Shown here: piece by piece, positions 46,774 to 57,198 of the stretch | Numbering within the stretch: position 1 is the first letter of the stretch | Layout: each line of letters begins with the position of its first letter | Position numbers and translations under genes: made by a program | Assembly (NCBI RefSeq): GCF_048569485.1 | Contig: NC_134360.1 | Location: forward strand, 207,487,164-207,551,163 | DNA from: Anomaloglossus baeobatrachus | Taxonomy: Eukaryota > Chordata > Amphibia > Anura > Aromobatidae | Direction: 5' to 3' | DNA: 64,000 nt | The notes under the pieces: generated by a model | What the model saw: the letters and a program-made list of their open reading frames with translations, nothing else | Told to the model about the DNA's origin: nothing | The model's database searches: none

Positions 46774-47983
46774 TGTGACGCCCTGGGCAAGCCAGGGGTC
46801 ACAGGTCATCACACCACCACACCCTACACCCCAGTTAGGAACACCAAAGCTACCAAAATCCTTGTTGTCTTCCTCCAGGAGCTGGTGTCCACACCAGGGG
46901 GTGGGCCAGGCGGTTGGCTCCGCCCACCAAGGAGTACACAGCCCTGGAGGCGGGAGGAACCAGGCAGTTTAGCTCAGGCAGAGCTAGAGTGAGGAGCTAA
47001 GTGAAGGAGTAAACAGTGAAGTGTAAAGAAAGTGAAAAGTGACAGAGGTAAAGCCTGAAGTTAGTCCGGCTGTGTGCCCGGACGGTGACAGCAAGGTCGG
47101 CAGACGGCGGTGATTGTCTGGGGGGGTGACTGCTCGGAGGTTTCTGGAAGGACCGCGGATGGGTGGTGGCCCGGCGGTCTGGAGCGGTGTACAGAGGACA
47201 GTCAGCACCAGGGCAGGGGCCTTTCGAATCCCGGCAAGGCTGGGAGTCGCCATAGTTTGCCAGGTCCGTCGGTGGGGGGGACGACTGTCTCCCAACAACC
47301 AAGTCCCGATAGAGGGCAACAGTCCAGCCGTAACGGAGAGACGCCGCCACCGCCAGGGCATCAGTTTCTCAGGGCCAGCGCCTGCGGGCAAGGTGGGGCT
47401 CCTCCGGCCCATATCCAAGCCGGGGAGCGGGTTGCCGGTGGGAACCCATCGCTGCCAACACAGGAACATAAGGTGCAGGAAAAGGGACATCACCGTCACC
47501 TACTGGGGAAAGCAAATGCAGCCGTCCGTGGGAACCGTCTTTCCAGCCGTGTGTTTTACCGAGAACTGTGTCATCGTCTCAGGCTGAGTGAGTACCACAG
47601 TGCCGCAAGGCACAGCGCTGCCCCCGCGTCCCTGCGCCCACCAGGCCCTGCATCTCCCGCCTCATCACGGGGCCCCGGGATCACCAACCCCTACCCACGG
47701 AGGGGCAACACAACAACTAGCTGCTCCATATCATCATTCCCGGGATCCTCATACCGAGCAGCGGTGGTGCCAACAAATCACCACAACCGTGGGTGGCGTC
47801 ACGGACAATAAACAATCCCCACACCCAACAACCCCCTTTCACTCACGGGCGAGGAGCGCCGCTAGAGTCCCCGGGATCCGGCCCATCGCTCGAGCCACCG
47901 AGCAGCAGCAGGCCGCAGCAGCCGCGGCAGCCGGACCCGAGCAGCAGTGGGAGAGCGCGGCGTCCCCTCCTCCGCCCGCGACA
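46774..47983 (+). repeat. 5' LTR of element 4
   Basis: 1210 bp, paired with 50010-51210. A few substitutions separate the two copies. Confidence 0.9.
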
Positions 47984-47986
47984 ACT

Positions 47987-48004
47987 TGGTGTCACGAACA
48001 GGAT
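47987..48004 (+). promoter_or_regulatory. Primer binding site of element 4
   Basis: TGGTGTCACGAACAGGAT, one change from the site in elements 1 and 3, at the same distance from the LTR. Confidence 0.75.
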
Positions 48005-48276
48005 CTTACCGCTCTGCCGTTGGGTAGAGGTGCGCCTTGTGACCGCCGGAGGTATCCGGCTGAAAAATTTCAGAAGTCGTCATCTTTGGCGCGAAAAGTT
48101 CCCGCTCGAGCGTCTTCTCGAGTAGCAGAGGCGCAAAGGCCAAAACCCCGCCCCAATAGAGGAGGGGCCGGAAAGAAGCTAAGGGGGACGCGATGGCGGC
48201 TGGCTGCATGTGAACGCAGCTATAAAAGCAGGGACGCCAGGACTCTGCAGTCACCCTGTTCCTGGAAGAAGTCACC

Positions 48277-49017
48277 ATGTGGATGCCGTCCCGCGACACC
48301 GTAGCCCCCGCGCCTGGAACCGCGGCGTGGGTGGAGATCCGGACCGCGCAGCTCTACCAACGGCTGCAGGTCAGGATGCAGCTCCTCATGGAGGAGTGGG
48401 AGACCGACATGGCGGACGTTCTAGCAGCCGTGCGGAGACGCGAGGAGGAGGCGGAGAAAGGGAGGGTGAGTGACCCACGCCCCGATGCCCTTGAAGGGTC
48501 GGTCATCGCGGCTGCGGGACCCGGTCCAAACCCTCTCCCCCTGCTGCCTTCCTCGCCACCCGTCTTGGAAGCCATGACCCCGACACTAGGCCCGCTACCA
48601 CCGCAACCGGTAGCGATACCCAGCATGCTCACCCAGGCGGGCCGACCTGTAGCCGGAGCCCGTAGTCGACCGGAGGTGCTGCCTTGGAAGGCTCCGAAAA
48701 CCGCATCGGAGGTGTCTCCAGAGAAAATCCCCAAGCCGGAGCTGATGGACCGTTCCGAGCCGGAGGCCCAGCTGCGGAAAGCCCCTGTGCCCATCCCCCA
48801 CACCTCGGCTGAGGTAGCGCCGGGTTGTCGCTGCAAGGTGGCGCCTAAGGCCAAGACGCCGCGGGACTTGCTGCCCAGATCTCTGACAGTGGGCAACATC
48901 CAGAATGTCCCGCGGGGCCCGACCCGTGCGCCGGAGCTCGCAGCAGCGCCGTATTGGGACAGGGAGCCGGTACCGCTGGGCCTGGAGATCGGAGAGAGAG
49001 AGAGGAAGAAGGCGTAG
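48277..49017 (+). CDS. Unknown reading frame of LTR element 4
   Basis: It encodes about 246 residues. The segment RLQVRMQLLMEEWETDMA near residue 28 and the following RRREEE, VSDPRP and GPLPPQPVAIP blocks match the element 3 protein, while the rest differs. Strong conservation of this module between two elements whose remaining coding sequence has diverged suggests it was kept for a function (inference). The predicted structure is a charged helix or coiled coil, then proline-rich linker. I know no family with this signature. It belongs to a retroelement and is not a host gene. Confidence 0.65.
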   Translation: MWMPSRDTVAPAPGTAAWVEIRTAQLYQRLQVRMQLLMEEWETDMADVLAAVRRREEEAEKGRVSDPRPDALEGSVIAAAGPGPNPLPLLPSSPPVLEAMTPTLGPLPPQPVAIPSMLTQAGRPVAGARSRPEVLPWKAPKTASEVSPEKIPKPELMDRSEPEAQLRKAPVPIPHTSAEVAPGCRCKVAPKAKTPRDLLPRSLTVGNIQNVPRGPTRAPELAAAPYWDREPVPLGLEIGERERKKA

Positions 49018-49364
49018 CTGGTGGCCCGAGCCATTAGAGAAAAAGAAAGCCTCCGTCAAGCAACATTCCGGGTCCGGGGCCCGCTGTACGAAGGGCAGGT
49101 GAGGCGGTTTGATGTACGCCGGGCTATGGGTTTATATACGAACCGGGCCTGGAGGCCGAAGTGTTTATAGCCCGGCGGGATGTGAATGCCCACTTGCCCG
49201 AGGAGCACCCCGGCCGTAATCTGATGCCGGGTGACATTGTGCAGTATACCCGGCACTGTGGAGAGAGGGGGTGGTTCGCCCTGGATGCCAAACTGAGGGG
49301 CAGCCAGGAGAGCCGAGTGAGTTCTGCCCCCCCTCCCTCGGATGAAGCTGAATATCCGGAGTAA
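49018..49364 (+). pseudogene. Cold-shock-domain-like stretch in element 4
   Basis: Translated pieces include GQVRRFDVRRAMG, similar to the first RNA-binding strand block of Y-box cold-shock domains (GTVKWFNVRNGYG), EVFIARRDV, similar to the (D)VFVH block, and PGDIVQYTRHCGERGWFALD, similar to the GDGETVEFDVVxGxKG block. The three occur in the correct order over about 70 codons. The coding sequence here is broken. The match is by eye, and a database profile has not been run. It would be an unusual passenger for an LTR element. Confidence 0.5.
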
Positions 49365-50000
49365 GGGCAGCGGAGCACCGTTGTCCAGTCTCCGTTGGGA
49401 CCACCAGTCTGTGTGAGTTGTTTTGTTTGTTTGCAAAAATGATGATAAGCAAAGATGATTACCGAAGCTTCACCAGATTATCTACAGTGATTTGCAACCG
49501 GCCGTTGCTGGCACCATTGTCCCCGAGGGGACCGTTTAAAGGGTTGCATGGGGAACTGCTCATGGACAGGCCCGTGAACTTGCAGGGCAACCACAGACGT
49601 TGGTGGAATGTGGATGAGTTGTTTGCCATTGCCGTTTTCGCAGTGCCGCCTCCGGAGAGGCAGGTTGGAGGGAGGGCCCGCAGTAGAGCCGGCTGGGGCC
49701 CAGCCACCACAGGGACCGGTGGCTGCCCTCTGGAGGGGAGGGACGGATCCCGCTCGGGTAGCTTGTGCTGGACTTGGGTCAAGGGGTGCTGCCTGGGTTT
49801 TGGGGGCAGCATCAGGGCCAGGTTGCTTGGGTGGGAGAGAGCGGAAACCGTAGCCATGAACCGTTTTGCAACGTTTAAGAAATGTGCCTCCCGTTGTGGG
49901 ATGATGTTATGCTTTAAATGTTACCGTTTACCTTTTTATACTTTTACAGAAAATAAAACCGGTGTTGGACGGGCAGCCCGCGGACGGTCTGCATTTTGCT
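49365..50000 (+). other. 3' internal non-coding region of element 4
   Basis: No gene. Shares GGGCAGCGGAGCACCGTTG and later blocks with element 3 and the 3' internal part of element 1, and ends in the AAGGGGGAA tract before the 3' LTR. Confidence 0.65.
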
Positions 50001-50009
50001 AAGGGGGAA

Positions 50010-51210
50010 TGTGACGCCCTGGGCAAGCCAGGGGTCACAGGTCATCACACCACCACACCCTACACCCCAGTTAGGAACACCAAAGCTACCAAAATCCTTG
50101 TTGCCTTCCTCCAGGAGCTGGTGTCCACACCAGGGGGTGGGCCAGGCGGTTGGCTCCGCCCACTGAGGAGTACACAGCCCTGGAGGCGGGAGGAACCAGG
50201 CAGTTTAGCTCAGGCAGAGCTAGAGTGAGGAGCTAAGTGAAGGAGTAAACAGTGAAGTGTAAAGAAAGTGAAAAGTGACAGAGGTAAAGCCTGAAGTTAG
50301 TCCGGCTGTGTGCCCGGACGGTGACAGCAAGGTCGGCAGACGGCGGTGATTGTCTGGGGGGGTGACTGCTCGGAGGTTTCTGGAAGGACCGCGGACGGGT
50401 GGTGGCCCGGCGGTCTGGAGCGGTGTACAGAGGACAGTCAGCACCAGGGCAGGGGCCTTTCGGATCCCGGCAAGGCTGGGAGTCGCCATAGTTTGCCAGG
50501 TCCGTCGGTGGGGGGGGACGACTGTCTCCCAACAACCAAGTCCCAATAGAGGGCAACAGTCCAGCCGTAACGGAGAGACGCCGCCACCCCCAGGGCATCA
50601 GTTTCTCAGGGCCAGCGCCTGCGGGCAAGGTGGGGCTCCTCCGGCCCATATCCAAGCCGGGGAGCGGGTTGCCGGTGGGAACCCATCGCTGCCAACACAG
50701 GAACATAAGGTGCAGGAAAAGGTACATCACCGTCACCTACTGGGGAAAGCAAGTGCAGCAGTCCGTGGGAACCGTCTTTCCAGCCGTGTGTTTTACCGAG
50801 AACTGTGTCATCGTCTCAGGCTGAGTGAGTACCACAGTGCCGCAAGGCACAGCGCTGCCCCCGCGTCCCTGCACCCACCAGGCCCTGCATCTCCCGCCTC
50901 ATCACGGGGCCCCGGGATCACCAACCCCTACCCACGGAGGGGCAACACAACAACTGGCTGCTCCATATCATCATTCCCGGGATCCTCATACCGAGCAGCG
51001 GTGGTGCCAACAAATCACCACAACCGTGGGTGGCGTCACGGACAATAAACAATCCCCACACCCAACAACCCCCTTTCACTCACGGGCGAGGAGCGCCGCT
51101 AGAGTCCCCGGGATCCGGCCCATCGCTCGAGCCACCGAGCAGCAGCAGCCGCGGCAGCCGGACCCGAGCAGCAGTGGGAGAGCGCGGCGTCTCCTCCTCC
51201 GCCCGCGACA
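50010..51210 (+). repeat. 3' LTR of element 4
   Basis: 1201 bp, paired with 46774-47983. It is slightly shorter through loss of a few CAG/CCG units near its right end. Confidence 0.9.
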
Positions 51211-51502
51211 CAATCATGGCGGTGGTGCGGAATTTCAAAAAGGAGGCATCACTGAATAATCTGAGAACACTGTAGAAGAACAGAGGAGGCAGGCGGATGG
51301 GTGGAAAAGAAGCAGAAGACCCTACCCCCAAGTCCTGCCCTAATGCACGGATGACGTCATCATGATAGCTTTAGAGGAAGATTATTCAACAACCAAAGAT
51401 CGGATTTTTTCACTGTAGATATCCATTTAACTATCCTCACAGCGCCATTATGGCCATGTATTTACTTTGTAGTGCTACATCCTGCTGACAGCTTCTCTTT
51501 AA

Positions 51503-52550
51503 ATTTGTCTCTCCTTGGCCTTTCACATACCTATCCCGCTGCAGTCCGGTAATTCCTCTTCGGCCTCCAGGGCACCCTGCACCATCCCATAGGATACAAC
51601 CAATACCATTGACATTAATGATGTACATTGCACCCCACGTGCTCTCATGTCACTAATGTAAATGCCTTATGTCATGGCCATATGAGGGCCAAGAGGAAAA
51701 AATAGAAAAAAGTAGAGAAAAGACCGATGATCCGATTGGAGAACCAGTGGTGGCGGGAGTGGTATGGGTAGACTGAGGACAAGTAGATATCAGATTTTAC
51801 TATTTTACTCTTCTTAACCCCCTAATTGACAGATTTGATTTGCACTGAATTTATTCATTGCAAAGTGAATTTCCATACCAAATCCGGGCGAATCTGCCAA
51901 ATTTGACATTTCTGCACATTGGCTCATTACTAGTAGTCACCTCCCCTAGCTGGTACTTGCAAGGTCTTTGTTCTAACAGTCATCTAATTTGCAGATTTCT
52001 TTCCCATGGAGCACTTATTGAATGTAAAACTCCAGCTGGTCTTTTTAAGTGGATCCACTACGTCCCCCATGTTGTCATTTTATTGCACGCATGCGAAATT
52101 AACCCTTGAAAAAGCCAATTGGAAGGGTATAAGATAAAGGCTTCTATTGCTGCTGTATATATAATGATGATCACTGTTCTAGTAGGTTTTGCATGCAGTT
52201 ACATTGTTGCACATTATGCACAATCACATACACATTAATGAATTAAATGGTAATATTTTTTAACACTTGGCAAACTAAAATTTTAAACGATATAGCAAAT
52301 ATAACAGGATAATGACCCTACAGCTCAATGTCCCTTAAATCCCCTGTATATGTATATTTCTACATCATGGATTCATTTTACTAGCATCTATATTTGCTCC
52401 ATCTACCTTTGCAGGTTAATTCTTATAATTAGCAGTGACCTAGTGACATTAATTGAGAGGTGGTTGTTGCTGTAGTTCACTCACTAATCATGTCCTTGCA
52501 CTGCACATGAATTTCAATTAATTCAATTTCTTTTTAGGTCAACTGGCATT
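51503..52550. other. Unassigned AT-rich stretch
   Basis: No gene or clear repeat boundary seen. Short frames only. Confidence 0.4.
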
Positions 52551-53881
52551 TGATGCACTAATCTTTTTTTTTTTTTTTTAATACAAAAAGCTCACTTTTT
52601 TCAAGGCGAACTTAAAAATCGTAGAGTAAACCCAGTCAAAAATGTAGCTCAACCCTCCTACTGAGAGTTCTATCAAGTGCAAAAAGACCACATCAAAACA
52701 CGAGGCGGTATTAATGCGATTTTTTTTTTTTTTTTTTGCCAGGAGATGTAGATTTGGTGCAGGAATATGGTGTATAAATTTCAGCACCAAGTCTGCATCT
52801 CTTGGCAAAAAAATGCTGGTTTATGTCAGGAGATGCAGGTCTATATACTCAGTTGAGATCATTGAGTTCAATGAGGTCACCTTTGATCAGTTTACCTGCA
52901 GTCACAGGTGGGGTACCGTGGGAACCTCCAGCTATGAGACCACAAATAAACTGAGTGATGTCACTGCTCATAGTGACAGCTCAGTCAGTCTCTGCTTTGA
53001 GCAACAGCATGCGGACATGTTCTGTGCCCGCGCGCTTTGACTTCAGAATGTAGCACAGCCAGAATCTTTGTGGGACTTTGCGTGGATTACGTTGGAGCTG
53101 GGTGTTTGTAGTTAATAAATTGAAGAAAAAGGGCTTTTTTGTATTTTATTTAAAATATTTCGGTGTTTGTGTTCATTTATTTTCACTCACAAATTAGTAA
53201 TGGGGGGATCTCATAGATGCCTCTCATTGCTAATCTAGGGTTTAGTGGCAGCTGTGAGCTATTATTAACCCCTGATATTACAACGATATTACCACAATTG
53301 CCACCGCACCAGGGCAATTGGAATGAGCCAGGTAAAGTGCCGGCATTGTTGCATCTAATAAATGCGACAATTCTGGACAGTTGCAGGCTGCTGTTTTAGG
53401 CGGGGGGGGCAATAAGCATGGGTCTTCCCAGTCTAAGGATACCAGGGCCACATGCTGGTTTTTAAAATTATTTATTTAAATTATTTAAAAAAAAAAAAAG
53501 CCACATGGGGTCCCTCTTATTTTGATTCACAGCCAAGATAAGCACATGGCTAGGGGCTGAAGCCTGTAGCCATATGCTTTATCTGTGTTGGGTATTACAA
53601 TATTGGGGACCCTATGCCAATTTTATTATTTATTTATTTTTATGCCACTATAGAGACACTAATAGCATGTACGATTCCAAGCAATCGGACACGATATCAT
53701 GACTGCAACCAATCAGAGATGCTGGGACTGCCAGTGGACGGAGGATGCAGTGAATATGTATGAGGGTAATGAGCAGTCCAGGAAGTAGTGTTACAGCCGC
53801 ACTGGAGACTCAGTAAGTATAATGCTCCTGCTTTATTCCTATTTTCTTTTTTTTAATTATCTGGGTGGCTGAATCTGGATA
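52551..53881. repeat. Old interspersed repeat related to the MITE interior at 31684-33420
   Basis: The segment 53190-53640 aligns by eye with 32440-32760: the same order of GGCAGCTGTGAGCT-like, GCACCAGGGCAA, GCGACAATTCTGG and TAAAATTATTTATTTAA blocks. Ends are not clear. Homopolymer A and T runs are present (52563-52580, 52719-52738, 53488-53500). No coding capacity. Confidence 0.6.
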
Positions 53882-54002
53882 GTTACACGCAGTGGCGTAA
53901 CTAGAGTTTGATGGGCCCTGGTGCAAAATTTGGACCAGGGCCCCCCTCCATGTACACCGACACTTAGGGTACGGGATAATGATGCTGACACTTGGCTTTT
54001 AC

Positions 54003-54185
54003 CCACAGCACCCTGCTTTCCCATGATCTGATATCCATCTTATCCTCAGCACCCAGCTTTCCCATGCTCTGTCACACATCTTTCCCTCAGCACCCAGCTT
54101 TCCCATATCAGAGCATGGGAAAGCTGGGTGCTGAGAGATGTATAGCAGAGCATGGGAAAGCTGGGTGCTGAGGGAAAGAGCCTTC
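54003..54185. repeat. Inverted and tandem copies of a 25-bp block
   Basis: CAGCACCCAGCTTTCCCATG occurs three times forward (one slightly changed), then twice in reverse complement (CATGGGAAAGCTGGGTGCTG), forming a small hairpin-capable cluster within the hAT element. Confidence 0.8.
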
Positions 54186-54219
54186 ACACCTCAGCACAAA
54201 ACATTCCCATCCCATACTT

Positions 54220-54600
54220 GTATCTTTGTCCCCCCTCGTACATAGTTCTCCAAATACTATAATGGCCCCCACATAGCCTTCCATATAGTATAAAGGGTCC
54301 CACATAACCGTTCATATATTAGAATGCACTTCCATAGTCCTCCATGTATTATAATACATTTTCCATAGTTCTCCATATTTTATACTGCACAACATAGTCC
54401 TCCCTGTTTTATAATGCACCCCCACAGACCATGTATAAACTAGCCTCCATAGTCCTCCATATATTATAATGTAGCCCCCATAGTCCTATATGTATTATAA
54501 TGCAGCCCCATGAATCATATTGTATTATGCAGCCCCATACTCCTCCATGTATAATGCACCCCTATAGTCCATGTATAAGGTGTCCTTCATGTTTATTATG
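54220..54600. repeat. Diverged minisatellite, unit about 28-30 bp
   Basis: Units of the form CCATAGTCCTCCATATATTATAATGCAC recur about a dozen times with drift. Similar in core to the array at 9422-9630. Confidence 0.75.
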
Positions 54601-56450
54601 CAGTCCCATAGACCTCCATGTATCATGCAGCCAGCACCCCCAGGCCTCCATGTATCATGCAGCCAGCCCCCCAGGCCTCCACGTGTCATGCAGCCAGCTT
54701 GCCCCGGGGCCTCTACGTGTCATGCTGCTAGCCCAGCCCCCCAGCCCCACCAGGTGTCATGCAGCCAGCCCCCCCAGGGCCTCTATGTGTCATGCAGCCA
54801 GCTTGCCCCGGGGCCTCTAAGTGTCATGCTGCCAGCCCCCCAGCCCCACCAGGTGTCATGCAGCCAGCCCCACCAGGTGTCATGCAGCCAGCCCCCCAGG
54901 CCTCCATGTGTCATGCAGCCAGCCCCCCAGGCCTCCATGTGTCATGCAGCCAGCCCCACAGGCCTCTATGTGTCATGCAGCCAGCCCCACCAGGTGTCAT
55001 GCAGCCAGCCCCCCAGGCCTCCATGTGTCATGCAGCCAGCCCCCCAGGCCTCCATGTGTCATGCAGCCAGCCCCACAGGCCTCTATGTGTCATGCAGCCA
55101 GCCCCACCAGGTGTCATGCAGCCAGCCCCCCAGGCCTCCATGTGTCATGCAGCCAGCCCCCCCAGGGCCTCTATGTGTCATGCAGCCAGCCCCACCAGGT
55201 GTCATGCAGCCAGCCCCCCCAGGGCCTCTATGTGTCGTGCAGCCAGCCCCACCAGGTGTCATGCAGCCAGACCCCCAGGCCTCTATGTGTCATGCAGCCA
55301 GCCCCACCAGGTGTCATGCAGCCAGCCCCACCAGGTGTCATGCAGCCAGCCCCCCAGGCCTCCATGTGTCATGCAGCCAGCCCCCCAGGCCTCCATGTGT
55401 CATGCAGCCAGCCCCACAGGCCTCTATGTGTCATGCAGCCAGCCCCACCAGGTGTCATGCAGCCAGCCCCCCAGGCCTCCATGTGTCATGCAGCCAGCCC
55501 CCCAGGCCTCCATGTGTCATATAGCCAGCCCCCCAGGCCTCCATGTGTCATGCAGCCAGCCCCCCAGGCCTCCATGTGTCATGCAGCCAGCCCCACAGGC
55601 CTCTATGTGTCATGCAGCCAGCCCCACCAGGCCTCCATGTGTCATGCAGCCAGTCCCACCAGGTGTCATGCAGCCAGCCCCACCAGGTGTCATGCAGCCA
55701 GCCCCCCAGGCCTCCATGTGTCATGCAGCCAGCCCCACCAGGCCTCCATGTGTCATGCAGCCAGTCCCACCAGGTGTCATGCAGCCAGCCCCACCAGGTG
55801 TCATGCAGCCAGCCCCCCAGGCCTCCATGTGTCATGCAGCCAGCCCCCCAGGCATCCATGTGTCATGCAGCCAGCCCCACAGGCCTCTATGTGTCATGCA
55901 GCCAGCCCCACCAGGTGTCATGCAGCCAGCCCCCCAGGCCTCCATGTGTCATGCAGCCAGCCCCCCAGGCCTCCATGTGTCATGCAGCCAGCCCCCCAGG
56001 CCTCCATGTGTCATGCAGCCAGCCCCCCAGGCCTCCATGTGTCATGCAGCCAGCCCCACAGGCCTCTATGTGTCATGCAGCCAGCCCCACCAGGTGTCAT
56101 GCAGCCAGCCCCCCAGGCCTCCATGTGTCATGCAGCCAGCCCCCCCAGGGCCTCTATGTGTCATGCAGCCAGCCCCACCAGGTGTCATGCAGCCAGACCC
56201 CCAGGCCTCTATGTGTCATGCAGCCAGCCCCACCAGGTGTCATGCAGCCAGCCCCCCAGGCCTCCATGTGTCATGCAACCAGCCCCCCCAGGCCTCCATG
56301 TGTCATGCAACCAGCCCCCCCAGGCCTCCATGTGTCATGCAGCCAGTCCCACCAGGTGTCATGCAGCCAGCCCCCCCCCCCCCCAAGGGCCTCTATGTGT
56401 CATGCAGCCAGCTTCCCCCGGGGCCTCTACGTGTCATGGAGCCAGCAAAA
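54600..56450. repeat. Minisatellite with mixed 31-bp and 24-bp units
   Basis: Units end in GTGTCATGCAGCCAGCCCC. Long units carry CCAGGCCTCCAT before this, and short units carry only ACCAG. About 60-70 units are packed without gaps. Because 31 is not a multiple of three, the array is open in all three forward frames, giving meaningless frames up to 599 codons. Confidence 0.92.
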
Positions 56451-57198
56451 TAACAAAAAACAAGTACAATACCTCTCTTCTCCTTCCGACCCCTGCGACC
56501 GCGGTAGTTACGCCCCTGCCCCCATATGTCACACACCCTGCTCCCCATACAGCCTGCATCCCTCCATATCAGTCACACACACACTACACCCCCATATGTC
56601 ACACACCCTGCCCCACATAACTCACCCTGCCTGTACCCCAACTTACCCCTCTCAAACACTCTGCACCCCTTCACATGCTTCTGTCGCAGTCTGCACTCAC
56701 CCTGCAGCCCCCCTCCCCCTCATGTTTCCTCTTTTCTCATTACCAGTCATGTGTCCAAAGTATCGTCTCCTGCTTTCTCCCCGGCATCCTGTGTCTCCTC
56801 CCACAGTCACATGGGCATGACATCATCGCAGGTCCTGCAGGATGGATTCCGTCTGCCGTGCAGGAGCAGTCCTGCTCTGCTGCAGGTCAGGAACGCCTGG
56901 TGGCCTCTCCAGGTCAGGGGCCCCTATGCCCCCTGCTGACACCGGGCTCCCCTGACTCACAGGCCGGCCCCCTAACGGTCGCGCAGTCGGCCACTACACA
57001 GCGGCACTACACATAGGGGCCCGGCAGCCGGCTCTGCAGAGCGGCTGCCGGGCCCCTTTAACCCCGCGGGCCCGGTCGCAGTGGCGACCTCTGCGACCGC
57101 GGTCGTTACGCCCCTGGTTACACGGAGTTCCCTGAGAACTCCATATCTGGGGTCCGTGCATAGATACAAGGTATCCGTTACGAACCTCATACATTACA

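Larger units (their letters stand above)
46774..51210 (+). mobile_element. LTR element 4: non-autonomous, related to element 3
   Basis: LTRs at 46774-47983 and 50010-51210 start TGTGACGCCCTGGGC and end CGCGACA. Flanks are CAAA and CAAT, an imperfect 4-bp duplication. The primer site differs by one base from that of elements 1 and 3. The internal 2 kb has no polymerase genes. It carries a shorter relative of the element 3 reading frame and, after it, a cold-shock-domain-like stretch; this coding part is not continuous. LTR differences are few, so it is young, and it is younger than the TIR transposon it interrupts. Confidence 0.87.
45646..51498. mobile_element. TTAA-target TIR transposon, split by LTR element 4
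   Basis: TTAA lies on both sides (45642-45645 and 51499-51502). The first about 220 bases (AGAGAAGTTGTCAG..., through TTGCTGAATAATCTTCCTCTAA, to the CATCCGCCTGC block) are the reverse complement of about 51290-51498. Without the nested LTR element the transposon would be about 1.4 kb and non-coding. TTAA duplications point to the piggyBac or Kolobok type. A 25-bp minisatellite and LTR-like sequence lie inside the left part (45900-46773), so that part may itself contain a further insertion. Confidence 0.75.
53890..57116. mobile_element. Non-autonomous hAT element swollen by minisatellites
   Basis: The left end CAGTGGCGTAACTAGA and the right end GGTCGTTACGCCCCTG are inverted repeats of hAT type (CAGxGGCGTAAC). 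An exact 8-bp target duplication, GTTACACG, lies at 53882-53889 and 57117-57124, as expected for hAT. No transposase is present. Most of the 3.2 kb is tandem repeat (54220-54600 and 54600-56450). A second right-end-like sequence (GACCGCGGTAGTTACGCCCCTG ending near 56516) lies inside. Confidence 0.9.

Noticed and set aside
47215-47255. TTCGAATCCCGG-like sequence considered as a tRNA T-loop
   Set aside because: No matching acceptor stem or D-arm was found, and it is LTR sequence repeated in the other LTRs with changes.
54571-56820. Very long open frames (up to 599 codons) in all three forward frames, with a Cys/His/Ala/Ser-rich repeat
   Set aside because: They translate a 31/24-bp minisatellite. 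All three frames are open at once and the same peptide recurs out of frame, so no protein is supported.
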